Below are positions 27,185 to 33,791 of a stretch of DNA of 64,000 nucleotides, in pieces (the stretch's first letter is position 1; every line of letters begins with the position of its first letter). The stretch is from Subtercola boreus. Its GTDB lineage: Bacteria > Actinomycetota > Actinomycetes > Actinomycetales > Microbacteriaceae. The position numbers and the translations under genes were made by a program. The stretch covers positions 2,790,001-2,854,000 of the forward strand of contig NZ_VFOO01000001.1 of NCBI RefSeq assembly GCF_006716115.1, given 5' to 3'. The notes below the pieces were generated by a model. The model ran no database searches. It saw nothing but the letters and a program-made list of their open reading frames with translations, and was not told the origin of the DNA.

Positions 27185-27817
27185 ATGCGAGTACACGTTG
27201 CCGACCACCCGCTCATCACGCACAAACTGACCGTGCTGCGCGACAGGACCACCCCCTCGGCGACCTTCCGGGCCCTCACCGAGGAGCTCGTCACGCTGCT
27301 GGCCTACGAGGCGACACGGAACGTGCGCGTCAACGAGGTCACCATCGAGACCCCCGTGACGACCACCACCGGCGTGGCCCTCAGCGAGCCGCGTCCGCTG
27401 GTCGTTCCGATCCTGCGGGCCGGGCTCGGGATGCTCGAAGGCATGGTCAAGCTCGTCCCCACCGCCGAGGTCGGCTTTCTCGGCATGGTGCGGAACGAGG
27501 AGACCCTGCAGCCCACCACCTACGCCGAACGCCTGCCCGACGACCTCAGCGACCGGCAGTGCTTCGTGCTCGACCCGATGCTCGCCACCGGCGGCTCGCT
27601 GAGCGCGGCCATCGACTTCCTGTTCGACCGTGGCGCCGTCGACGTCACCGCCATCTGCCTCCTGGCCGCGCCCGAAGGCGTGGAGATGCTCGAGAAGCGC
27701 ACCGAAGGCCGCGACGTGACGCTGGTGCTGGGCGCACTGGATGAGCGGCTGAACGAGAACGGCTACATCGTTCCCGGGCTGGGCGACGCGGGCGACAGGC
27801 TCTACGGCCTGGTGTGA
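27185..27817 (+). CDS. upp: uracil phosphoribosyltransferase
   Basis: 210 aa enzyme converting uracil and PRPP to UMP (pyrimidine salvage). The PRPP loop is [13 protein letters not shown], preceded by [13 protein letters not shown], and the uracil loop is [13 protein letters not shown] at the C-terminus. The length is typical of the family. TAGATT (27173-27178) lies six bases before the ATG, indicating a leaderless mRNA. Confidence 0.96.
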   Translation: MRVHVADHPLITHKLTVLRDRTTPSATFRALTEELVTLLAYEATRNVRVNEVTIETPVTTTTGVALSEPRPLVVPILRAGLGMLEGMVKLVPTAEVGFLGMVRNEETLQPTTYAERLPDDLSDRQCFVLDPMLATGGSLSAAIDFLFDRGAVDVTAICLLAAPEGVEMLEKRTEGRDVTLVLGALDERLNENGYIVPGLGDAGDRLYGLV

Positions 27818-27824
27818 ATATATT

Positions 27825-27849
27825 GCTCGCCGCCGCTCCTGCGGCGAGC
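27825..27849 (+). terminator. hairpin after upp
   Basis: GCTCGCCGC-cgctcct-GCGGCGAGC is a perfect 9-bp stem with a 7-nt loop starting 8 bp after the upp stop. No T-tract follows, so it would be an atypical intrinsic terminator or an RNA end-stabilising hairpin. Confidence 0.55.
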
Positions 27850-27867
27850 TGTCCGTAGCGTCCGCCC

Positions 27868-27928
27868 TCTTTTCGCTGGATCCGCGCAAAAGAATTGACA
27901 TGGACGCCGATAATCGGCTTTACTCATG
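27868..27928 (+). promoter_or_regulatory. promoter and inverted repeat before the Cys-rich leader ORF
   Basis: TTGACA at 27895-27900 is a consensus -35. TTTACT at 27919-27924 (18-bp spacer) could be the -10 and would start transcription near the ATG at 27932. GATAAT at 27909-27914 is an alternative -10 and would start it near 27921. Both give leaderless or nearly leaderless mRNA. An inverted repeat, TCTTTTCGC (27868-27876) and GCGCAAAAGA (27884-27893), ends just before the -35 and is a possible operator. Confidence 0.55.
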
Positions 27929-28033
27929 ACTATGTATGACAACGCGCCCACCCCAACCTCCTTCGAGGCTCTGAGGAACGCCGGCATGATGATGCCCGGC
28001 GGCGCCGTCATGTGTTGTCGAATGTGTCGCTGA
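27926..28033 (+). CDS. Cys-rich leader peptide (candidate attenuator)
   Basis: 35 codons ending in MCCRMCR and a TGA stop. The peptide is MTMYDNAPTPTSFEALRNAG followed by MMMPGGAVMCCRMCR. The three cysteines in the last six residues resemble the leaderless polycysteine sORFs that act as cysteine-responsive attenuators in mycobacteria. Translation probably starts at 27926 or at the in-frame ATG 27932, both at or next to the predicted transcription start. About 190 bp of untranslated sequence separates it from the winged-helix regulator gene, including a CTGCCG/CGGCAG hairpin near 28083-28101. Confidence 0.6.
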   Translation: MTMYDNAPTPTSFEALRNAGMMMPGGAVMCCRMCR

Positions 28034-28225
28034 CGAGAACACCCCTCCTCGCCGAGCACTGACAGACCGAACGCCCGCTTCCCTGCCGGCGTCATCGGCA
28101 GAGTGCTCCCGGATACCCGCATCCCGGCATCCGTTCTCCGGCTCAAGCCGAATCGACTCACAGCACCGTTCTGAAGGCCCTCACGGTCGCCGGTGCTCAG
28201 CATCATCATCCAAAGGATCACCACT

Positions 28226-28966
28226 GTGTCCATCGCACACCTGACCAGCCCCCGCACCACCTCCTACGTCGCCCCGGCCGAGACCCCGGTCATCCACGCC
28301 GCACCGGCGCCCGTCGCCGCCGCCCCCTCCCACATCCGTGCCGTGCCCGCCGGCACTGAGGCCCGCGGCTTCGTCGTCTACGTCGGAATCGATGAGGAGA
28401 AGGCCGAAGCCGACGGCACGTCGCTCGGCTCGATCGTCTCGCAGATCAAGGCACTCGTCGCCCAACTCGCCCCGAGCTCAGAGACCTACGCCGCCGTCGC
28501 CCTCGCGCCGCGCGGTTCCGGAGGCCGGGATGTCGAGGTCGTACGCCTGGCCCTCCAGGACCCGGCCGCCCTCGCCAAGCACCGCCAGACCACCGAGCCC
28601 GAAGCGGAGGCCGACCGGGCCCGCGACGGCGTCGTCATCGACCTCTCCCGCAAGCGCGTGCTGCTCGACAACGAGGCCGCGAACCTCACCTACAAGGAGT
28701 TCGAGCTGCTGCAGTACCTGGTGCTCCGTGAAGGCCGCACCATCGAGCGGGCCGAACTGATCTCCTCGCTCTGGGGCGCCGGCCACGAAGACCTCGACGA
28801 CATCCCCAACGAGCGCACCATCGACGTGCACGTGCGGCGCCTCCGCGCCAAGCTCGGCGACTACGAGGACATCGTGCGCACCGTGCGCGGCGTCGGGTAC
28901 CGCTTCGACCGCCACGCCGACGTGTCCGTGCGCCAGACCAGCACCCCCTCCCCCGACCTGATCTAG
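28226..28966 (+). CDS. winged-helix (OmpR/PhoB-type) regulator without receiver domain
   Basis: 246 aa. The C-terminal half (about residues 135-235) is an OmpR/PhoB winged helix: LTYKEFELLQYLVLREGRTI, then ERTIDVHVRRLRAKLGD and TVRGVGYRFDRH. The N-terminus has no receiver domain or phospho-acceptor Asp; it is Ala/Pro-rich and then contains a FVVYVGIDEEKAEADGTSLG segment of unknown fold. GTG 28226 is preferred because AAAGGA lies eight bases upstream. The upstream Cys-rich leader suggests expression responds to cysteine or charged tRNA-Cys, which is inference. The target genes are unknown. Confidence 0.8.
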   Translation: MSIAHLTSPRTTSYVAPAETPVIHAAPAPVAAAPSHIRAVPAGTEARGFVVYVGIDEEKAEADGTSLGSIVSQIKALVAQLAPSSETYAAVALAPRGSGGRDVEVVRLALQDPAALAKHRQTTEPEAEADRARDGVVIDLSRKRVLLDNEAANLTYKEFELLQYLVLREGRTIERAELISSLWGAGHEDLDDIPNERTIDVHVRRLRAKLGDYEDIVRTVRGVGYRFDRHADVSVRQTSTPSPDLI

Positions 28967-29019
28967 CCGCTCTCGTCCCTCCCTCCCTCCCTCCCCGAAC
29001 CCGTTTCGCCGGAGTGCAA

Positions 29020-29067
29020 GGGACCCAAATCGCTCCGGCCCCGAGCGGTTGGCGCGATATGGGTCCC
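29020..29067. repeat. palindromic intergenic element (dispersed type)
   Basis: GGGACCCAAATCGC (29020-29033) pairs with GCGATATGGGTCCC (29054-29067) with one mismatch. An inner stem CGCTC/GAGCG (29031-29035, 29042-29046) nests inside. A CCTCC tandem run lies upstream (about 28977-28995). Its core GCGCGATATGGG resembles GCGCGATTTTGGGG in the hairpin at 60481-60546, which suggests members of one repeat family. Confidence 0.6.
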
Positions 29068-29123
29068 TCGACGCGGAGTGAAAACGACCTCTGGGCAAAC
29101 TCTGGGGAAAATAACGTTTTGAT

Positions 29124-29171
29124 AACTAGCGCTCCGTTACGCAACCGTTATATAGTTCAAGAGCGTTAGTT
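29124..29171. promoter_or_regulatory. inverted repeat around an AT-rich promoter-like site
   Basis: AACTAGCGCTC (29124-29134) and GAGCGTTAGTT (29161-29171) are inverted repeats with one mismatch that would be a G-U pair in RNA. Between them lies GTTATATAGTT (29147-29157), containing a -10-like TATAGT. It could be an operator/promoter for a short transcript ending at the hairpin 29229-29262. Confidence 0.4.
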
Positions 29172-29270
29172 GTTTGCTGTGGCAGCGAAGCGCGGAATGT
29201 GATTGCAGGACACTCTTGGTGCAAGGGAAAGAGCCGGTCGTTAGCCTCTACGACCGGCTCTTGTCCGTTT
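29160..29270 (+). ncRNA. candidate small RNA
   Basis: About 110 bases lie between an AT-rich promoter-like site (TATAGT near 29151) and a perfect 13-bp hairpin, with no convincing ORF. The start and end are estimates. No similarity to a known RNA family is recognised. The stretch could instead be the 3' end of the upstream regulator mRNA. Confidence 0.3.
29229..29262 (+). terminator. 13-bp perfect hairpin
   Basis: AAGAGCCGGTCGT-tagcctct-ACGACCGGCTCTT is a perfect 13-bp stem with an 8-nt loop. It is followed by TTGTCCGTTTAA, a weak U-rich run. It is probably the terminator of the upstream transcript (regulator or candidate small RNA) and insulates the MarR-photolyase unit. Confidence 0.7.
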
Positions 29271-29328
29271 AACGGGCACTGTCCGCAACCCGCCCGCCGG
29301 GACGCCAACCACGAACTACCCTGTATTC

Positions 29329-29820
29329 ATGACTGACAGAAGCCCCGTGACGAAGGTGTCGCCGATCGCCTCCTGGGAGGCCCTCTTCCGGGCCCAGGTG
29401 CAGGTGATGCGCACCCTGGCCGAGGACTTCCCCTTCAAGGGCATCTCCCTCACGGAGTACGACGTGCTGTACACCCTCTCGTTCCAGCCGAACCGGCGGA
29501 TGCGCATCCGGGACCTGAACTCCCGCACCCTGCTCACGCAGCCGAGCGTCTCGCGTCTCGTCGACCGCCTGTCGTCCCGCGGGCTGGTCAACAAGTCGGT
29601 GGATCCCTCCGACGGGCGCGGCACGATCGTCTCCCTCACCGGCGCGGGGTACGAGATCTACCGCGATGCCGCCCGCACGCACGGCCGCTCCATCACCAGC
29701 CAGATGACCAAGGCGCTCACCGACGACGAACTCGCCCAGCTCGCGGTGCTCTGCGACAAGCTCCGCATCGGCGTGAGCGGCATCGACGACGACTGCGTCG
29801 TGGAAACTCCCGACGCCTGA
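29329..29820 (+). CDS. MarR-family transcriptional regulator
   Basis: 163 aa. A MarR winged helix occupies the centre: EYDVLYTLSFQPNRRMRIRD, LLTQPSVSRLVDRLSSRGL, then DGRGTIVSLTGAGYEI. TACCCT (29317-29322) lies six bases before the ATG, so the mRNA is probably leaderless. Its stop overlaps the photolyase start (TGATG), so the two proteins are translationally coupled. The ligand is unknown. Confidence 0.9.
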   Translation: MTDRSPVTKVSPIASWEALFRAQVQVMRTLAEDFPFKGISLTEYDVLYTLSFQPNRRMRIRDLNSRTLLTQPSVSRLVDRLSSRGLVNKSVDPSDGRGTIVSLTGAGYEIYRDAARTHGRSITSQMTKALTDDELAQLAVLCDKLRIGVSGIDDDCVVETPDA

Positions 29821-31214
29821 TGGCCTCGCCGAGCATCGTCTGGTTCCGCGACGACCTGCGGGTGGGCGACAATCCCGCCCTGCATGCCGCCGCCGAACGC
29901 GGCGAACCGATCGTCTGCGTCTACGTGTTCGACGAGCAGACCGACTACTCCGACACCTCCGTCTTCAGCGACGACTCCCCCGGCATCAGGCCGAACGGCG
30001 GCGCCGCGAAGTGGTGGATGCACCACTCACTCGAAGCCCTCGCCGGGGAACTGGATGCCCGGGGCCTCGCCCTCACCTTCCGCTCCGGCCCCGCCGCCCA
30101 GGTCATCGCCGGGCTGCAGCGGGAGACCAACGCCGGCGCGGTCTACTGGAACCGGCGCTACGGCCTCGCCGAGCGTGAGCTCGACGCGTCGATCAAGTCC
30201 AGCCTCAAGGAGGCCGGTGTCGAGGCGCGGAGCTTCCAGGCGAACCTGCTCTTCGAGCCGTGGACCCTCCGTACCGGCCAGGGCCAGCCCTACAAGGTCT
30301 TCACTCCGTTCTGGCGGGCGTGCCTCGGTGCGCCCACCCCGCGACATCCACTGCCCGCACCGTCGGCCGGTCACGTCACGGGCGCGAAGACCGTCCCGTC
30401 CGAGAAGCTCGGCGACTGGGCGTTCCTGCCGACGAGACCCGACTGGGCCGGAGGGCTCCGCGACACGTGGACGCCCGGCGAAAAGGCGGCCCACGCTGAA
30501 CTCCGCGCCTTCGAGGCGGAAGGGCTCGGCGACTATCAGCGCGAGCGCGACTTCCCCTCCCAGGACGCGACGTCACGCATGTCGCCGCGGCTCCGGCACG
30601 GCGAGATGAGCCCGTTCCAGGTCTGGCACGGTGTGCGGGATGCTTCGTCGGCAGAGGGTGCAGCATCCTTCCTCCGCGAGGTCGGCTGGCGCGAGTTCGG
30701 CTACCACCTGCTCTACCACTGGCCGAAGCTCGGCACCGAGAACATGCGCCCGGCGTTCAACGCGTTCCCGTGGAACGACCCCGACCCCGAGGTGCTCGGC
30801 CGCTGGCAGCAGGGACAGACGGGCATCCCGATCGTCGACGCCGGCATGCGGGAGCTCTGGCAGACCGGCGTGATGCACAACCGCATCCGGATGGTCACCG
30901 CCTCGTTCCTGGTGAAGAACCTGCTGCTCGACTGGCGGCTCGGCGAGGCCTGGTTCTGGGACACCCTGGTCGACGCCGATCCGGCGAGCAACACGATGAA
31001 CTGGCAGTGGGTGGCAGGTTCGGGTGTGGATGCCGCACCCTACTTCCGCGTGTTCAATCCGGAGCTGCAGGCCAAGAAGTTCGACAAGCACGGGGAGTAC
31101 ATCAACCAGTACGTGCCCGAGGCGGGAACGCCGGGGTACCCGGAGCCGATCGTCGACCTCGGCGAGTCCCGGAAGCGCGCGCTGGCAGCGTACGACACGA
31201 TCAAGGGCAGCTGA
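29820..31214 (+). CDS. phr: deoxyribodipyrimidine photolyase (class I)
   Basis: 464 aa FAD enzyme that reverses UV-induced cyclobutane pyrimidine dimers using light. The N-terminal antenna domain (SIVWFRDDLRVGDNPAL) is followed by the FAD domain with WREFGYHLLYHWP, MRELWQTGVMHNRIRMVTAS and the substrate/FAD motif NWQWVAGSGVDAAPYFRVFN. The C-terminus is typical in length. It could be a cryptochrome relative, but the photolyase residues around NWQW favour repair. Coupled to the MarR gene upstream. Confidence 0.93.
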   Translation: MASPSIVWFRDDLRVGDNPALHAAAERGEPIVCVYVFDEQTDYSDTSVFSDDSPGIRPNGGAAKWWMHHSLEALAGELDARGLALTFRSGPAAQVIAGLQRETNAGAVYWNRRYGLAERELDASIKSSLKEAGVEARSFQANLLFEPWTLRTGQGQPYKVFTPFWRACLGAPTPRHPLPAPSAGHVTGAKTVPSEKLGDWAFLPTRPDWAGGLRDTWTPGEKAAHAELRAFEAEGLGDYQRERDFPSQDATSRMSPRLRHGEMSPFQVWHGVRDASSAEGAASFLREVGWREFGYHLLYHWPKLGTENMRPAFNAFPWNDPDPEVLGRWQQGQTGIPIVDAGMRELWQTGVMHNRIRMVTASFLVKNLLLDWRLGEAWFWDTLVDADPASNTMNWQWVAGSGVDAAPYFRVFNPELQAKKFDKHGEYINQYVPEAGTPGYPEPIVDLGESRKRALAAYDTIKGS

Positions 31215-31244
31215 AACCGGCCCGCAGGTGCTCGGCGCGGGCGT

Positions 31245-32336
31245 TCAGCCGCCTGCGACCGGAGCTGGCGTGGGCGGCTGTGTCGGAGTCGCCGGCACCT
31301 GCAGCGTGCTGTCGAGGCTCCGCCCCAGCTCCTCGGCCTGCGCGTTGAGCGCCTGGAGCTGGTCGCGCAGCGCGTCGTACGCCGCGATGTCGCTCTGGAT
31401 GCCCGCATACCGGTTCGCGAGGTCGGTCTGCCGGGCCTCGAGCGCCTCCCGCTGCCGGTCGAACTCGGCACGGCTGGAGATGTCGCCCGCGGCTGCCCGG
31501 ATGTTGAACTCGGCCACATCTGCGCTCAGGGTGTCGCTGTCGGCGGAGTACTGCGAGCTGTTGCGGTCGATCGCGTCGCCCGCGGCGGTGACCTGGGCCG
31601 CGAGCGCACTCTCCTGCTCGTGGATCTGGCTGAACACCGCCTCGAACGACGCGTTCAGGGCGACGACCTTCGTGCGGTCGGTGAAGTACTTCGCGTAGTG
31701 CGTCTCCAGCTCGGGGCTGAGAGCGGCGACCTCCGTGCCGAAGATCGAGTGCAGCTCATTGTCGCGCTGGCCCGGCTCGGTCTCGGCGTAGCTCAGCATG
31801 CGGGCGGCGAGCTCGGGGTCGCCTTTGTGGGCGTCGTACTGCTGTTCGAGCAGGCGGTCGAGGTCGCTGCGGTCGGAATCACTCAGCCGCGCATAGACCG
31901 CGTGCAGCATCTCGTGCGCGGCCGTCACCCCACGGATGCCGCTCAGCCGGGCATCCGGCACATCGAAGACATGGATGCTCGAGCCGGTGTAGCAGCCGAG
32001 CAGCACGAAATCGTCGGTCGACGACCCGCAGACGCTCAGGAAGTCCGCCGCACTCTCGACCGTCGGCGCACTGGCGTAGAAGTAGAACCGGCCCTCGTCG
32101 CCCATGCCGGATTCGTCTGCCATGGCGGTGATCGCGGGGCTCGGGCGGTATTGCCAGACCTCGACCTGGTCTTCGACGCGCTGGTGAACGAAGCTCCACG
32201 CCACCGCCCCCACGGGCACCCCGACGATGACCGTGACGACTACGATCAGGGCGATGCGTCGAAGCAGGGCGGATGCCCGGCTGCGCGGCGGCGGCTCGAA
32301 CTCGTCGCCCGGGGAGTCGAACTCGAAGAGCGTCAT
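31245..32336 (-). CDS. membrane-anchored HExxH coiled-coil protein
   Basis: 363 aa. A cytoplasmic N-terminus and one helix (about residues 27-49) anchor it, with the rest outside. HEMLH at residues 141-145 fits a zinc metallopeptidase HExxH signature. A long, polar, Ala/Glu/Gln-rich coiled coil (about 215-345) and a Pro-rich end (TPTQPPTPAP) follow. I do not recognise the family. It may be a surface peptidase with a coiled-coil stalk, but the third zinc ligand is not certain. AGGAAG lies a few bases before the ATG. Confidence 0.75.
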   Translation of the reverse strand: MTLFEFDSPGDEFEPPPRSRASALLRRIALIVVVTVIVGVPVGAVAWSFVHQRVEDQVEVWQYRPSPAITAMADESGMGDEGRFYFYASAPTVESAADFLSVCGSSTDDFVLLGCYTGSSIHVFDVPDARLSGIRGVTAAHEMLHAVYARLSDSDRSDLDRLLEQQYDAHKGDPELAARMLSYAETEPGQRDNELHSIFGTEVAALSPELETHYAKYFTDRTKVVALNASFEAVFSQIHEQESALAAQVTAAGDAIDRNSSQYSADSDTLSADVAEFNIRAAAGDISSRAEFDRQREALEARQTDLANRYAGIQSDIAAYDALRDQLQALNAQAEELGRSLDSTLQVPATPTQPPTPAPVAGG

Positions 32337-32434
32337 ACGATCTTCCTCCCCGGGTAGTACGGCACGGGCATCCCGTTCGCTAGATTGAGTTTAAAGATCA
32401 TGGGGCACCACTCGCTTCTCGAAAGGAAGAGATC

Positions 32435-33028
32435 ATGGGTATTTTCTCTCCAGGCTTCGTCGGAAGGCGGCGGGACGCGAACCCGCTCCTGCCCCCGGGG
32501 CAGTACGAAGTCACGAACTTCCCGGTGCTCTCCGCCGGCCCGACGCCGGCGATCGCGAAGGATGACTGGGCGTTCTCTGTGCGCACTGCCGAGGGAACGG
32601 CCAAGGCCTGGAACTGGGAGACGCTGATGGACAACCCCATCGACGACTTCACGGTCGACCTGCACTGCGTGACGAGGTGGTCGCAGTTCGGCATGGGCTG
32701 GCGCGGCGTCTCGCTCGACCACCTGCTCGACGGCGTCGACACCACGCCCGAATTCGCGATGGCCTCGTGCTACGGCGGGTATACGACGAACGTTCGCACC
32801 TCTGACCTGCTCGGCGGCAAGGCGTGGATCGCGTTCCAGTTCGACGGATCCGACCTCGCACCCGAGCATGGCGGGCCTGCACGGCTGCTCATCCCGCATC
32901 TCTACCTCTGGAAGAGCGCGAAATGGGTCAACAGCATCACTCTGATGAGCCACCACGAGCTGGGCTTCTGGGAACAGTACGGTTACCACGACGTGGGCGA
33001 CCCGTGGAAGGAGGAACGCTATTCCTGA
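32435..33028 (+). CDS. molybdopterin-dependent oxidoreductase (sulfite oxidase family)
   Basis: 197 aa protein with the oxidoreductase molybdopterin-binding fold. The Mo-ligand Cys is in EFAMASCYGGYTTN, and the pterin-binding region is DFTVDLHCVTRW, then RGVSLDHLLDG. No Tat signal or membrane helix is seen, unlike YedY/MsrP, so it appears cytoplasmic. AAGGAAG precedes the ATG. It overlaps the next gene, a flavin reductase, which is probably its electron partner. The substrate is unknown. Confidence 0.88.
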   Translation: MGIFSPGFVGRRRDANPLLPPGQYEVTNFPVLSAGPTPAIAKDDWAFSVRTAEGTAKAWNWETLMDNPIDDFTVDLHCVTRWSQFGMGWRGVSLDHLLDGVDTTPEFAMASCYGGYTTNVRTSDLLGGKAWIAFQFDGSDLAPEHGGPARLLIPHLYLWKSAKWVNSITLMSHHELGFWEQYGYHDVGDPWKEERYS

Positions 33029-33776
33029 GTGGCAGCCCGCGCAGCTGGTCGCGGCGCACGATGAGACGGCGACGGCACGGAGCCTGGTGTTCGACATCCC
33101 CGGCTGGCCGGGTCACCTCGCAGGGCAGCACGTCGACGTGCGGGTGACGGCTCCCGACGGGTACACGGCCTCGCGCGAATACTCGATCGCCTCGGGCGAG
33201 GTGGATGCCGCACCCTCCGGTCTCGGTGCGTCAGGGGTGAACGTGGAACTCTCCGTCGAGGAACTCGACGACGGGGAGGTGTCGCCGTACCTCGTGCGGG
33301 GGCTCGACATCGGCGACCACCTCGAGATCCGCGGACCCGTGGGCGGATACTTCGTGTGGACGGCCGCGCAGACCGAGCCCGTGCAACTCATCGCGGGCGG
33401 GTCAGGGGTCGTGCCGCTGATGTCGATGCTGCGGACGCATGCTGCCGCCGGGCATCCGTCGCCGATGCGCCTGCTGTACTCGGTGCGCGGGCCGCAGTTC
33501 GCGTTCTACACGGATGAGCTCCGCCGGCTCGTCGACTCGTCGAAGGGGTCACTCACGGTCGACTACGCGTTCACCCGTGAGGCCCCGTCGGGGGCGGACC
33601 GTTCGATCGGCCGGCTGATGCGTGACGAACTGGAGATGCTCACGGTGCCGGTCGCTTCGTCGCCCACCACGTACCTCTGCGGTCCGAACAGCTTCGTCGA
33701 GGGCATCTCGGGGTGGCTGGTCGAGCTCGGGCACCCGGCGTCGCGCATCCTGACGGAGCGGTTCGGCGGGGCGTAG
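33021..33776 (+). CDS. FAD/NAD(P)-binding oxidoreductase (ferredoxin reductase type), probable ATT start
   Basis: About 251 aa. An FAD domain (PGHLAGQHVDVRV, SREYSIAS), then an NAD domain (LIAGGSGVVPLMSMLR, TYLCGPNSFVEG). No plant-type ferredoxin 2Fe-2S domain is seen. Homologs usually begin just before a WQPA-type segment. Here WQPAQLVAAHDE lies at 33030-33065, upstream of the first GTG (33087). The frame has no ATG, GTG or TTG between the stop at 32946 and 33087, but a strong GGAAGGAGG sits six bases before ATT 33021. I take ATT as the start. It probably passes NAD(P)H electrons to the molybdoenzyme upstream, overlapping it by 8 bp. Confidence 0.75.
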   Translation: MPEWQPAQLVAAHDETATARSLVFDIPGWPGHLAGQHVDVRVTAPDGYTASREYSIASGEVDAAPSGLGASGVNVELSVEELDDGEVSPYLVRGLDIGDHLEIRGPVGGYFVWTAAQTEPVQLIAGGSGVVPLMSMLRTHAAAGHPSPMRLLYSVRGPQFAFYTDELRRLVDSSKGSLTVDYAFTREAPSGADRSIGRLMRDELEMLTVPVASSPTTYLCGPNSFVEGISGWLVELGHPASRILTERFGGA

Positions 33777-33791
33777 CCCGCCGGCCCCGGC

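Noticed and set aside
27118-27294. Longer TadA N-terminus
   Set aside because: It would overlap the start of divergent upp and has no similarity to deaminases. GTG 27117 has a good ribosome-binding site.
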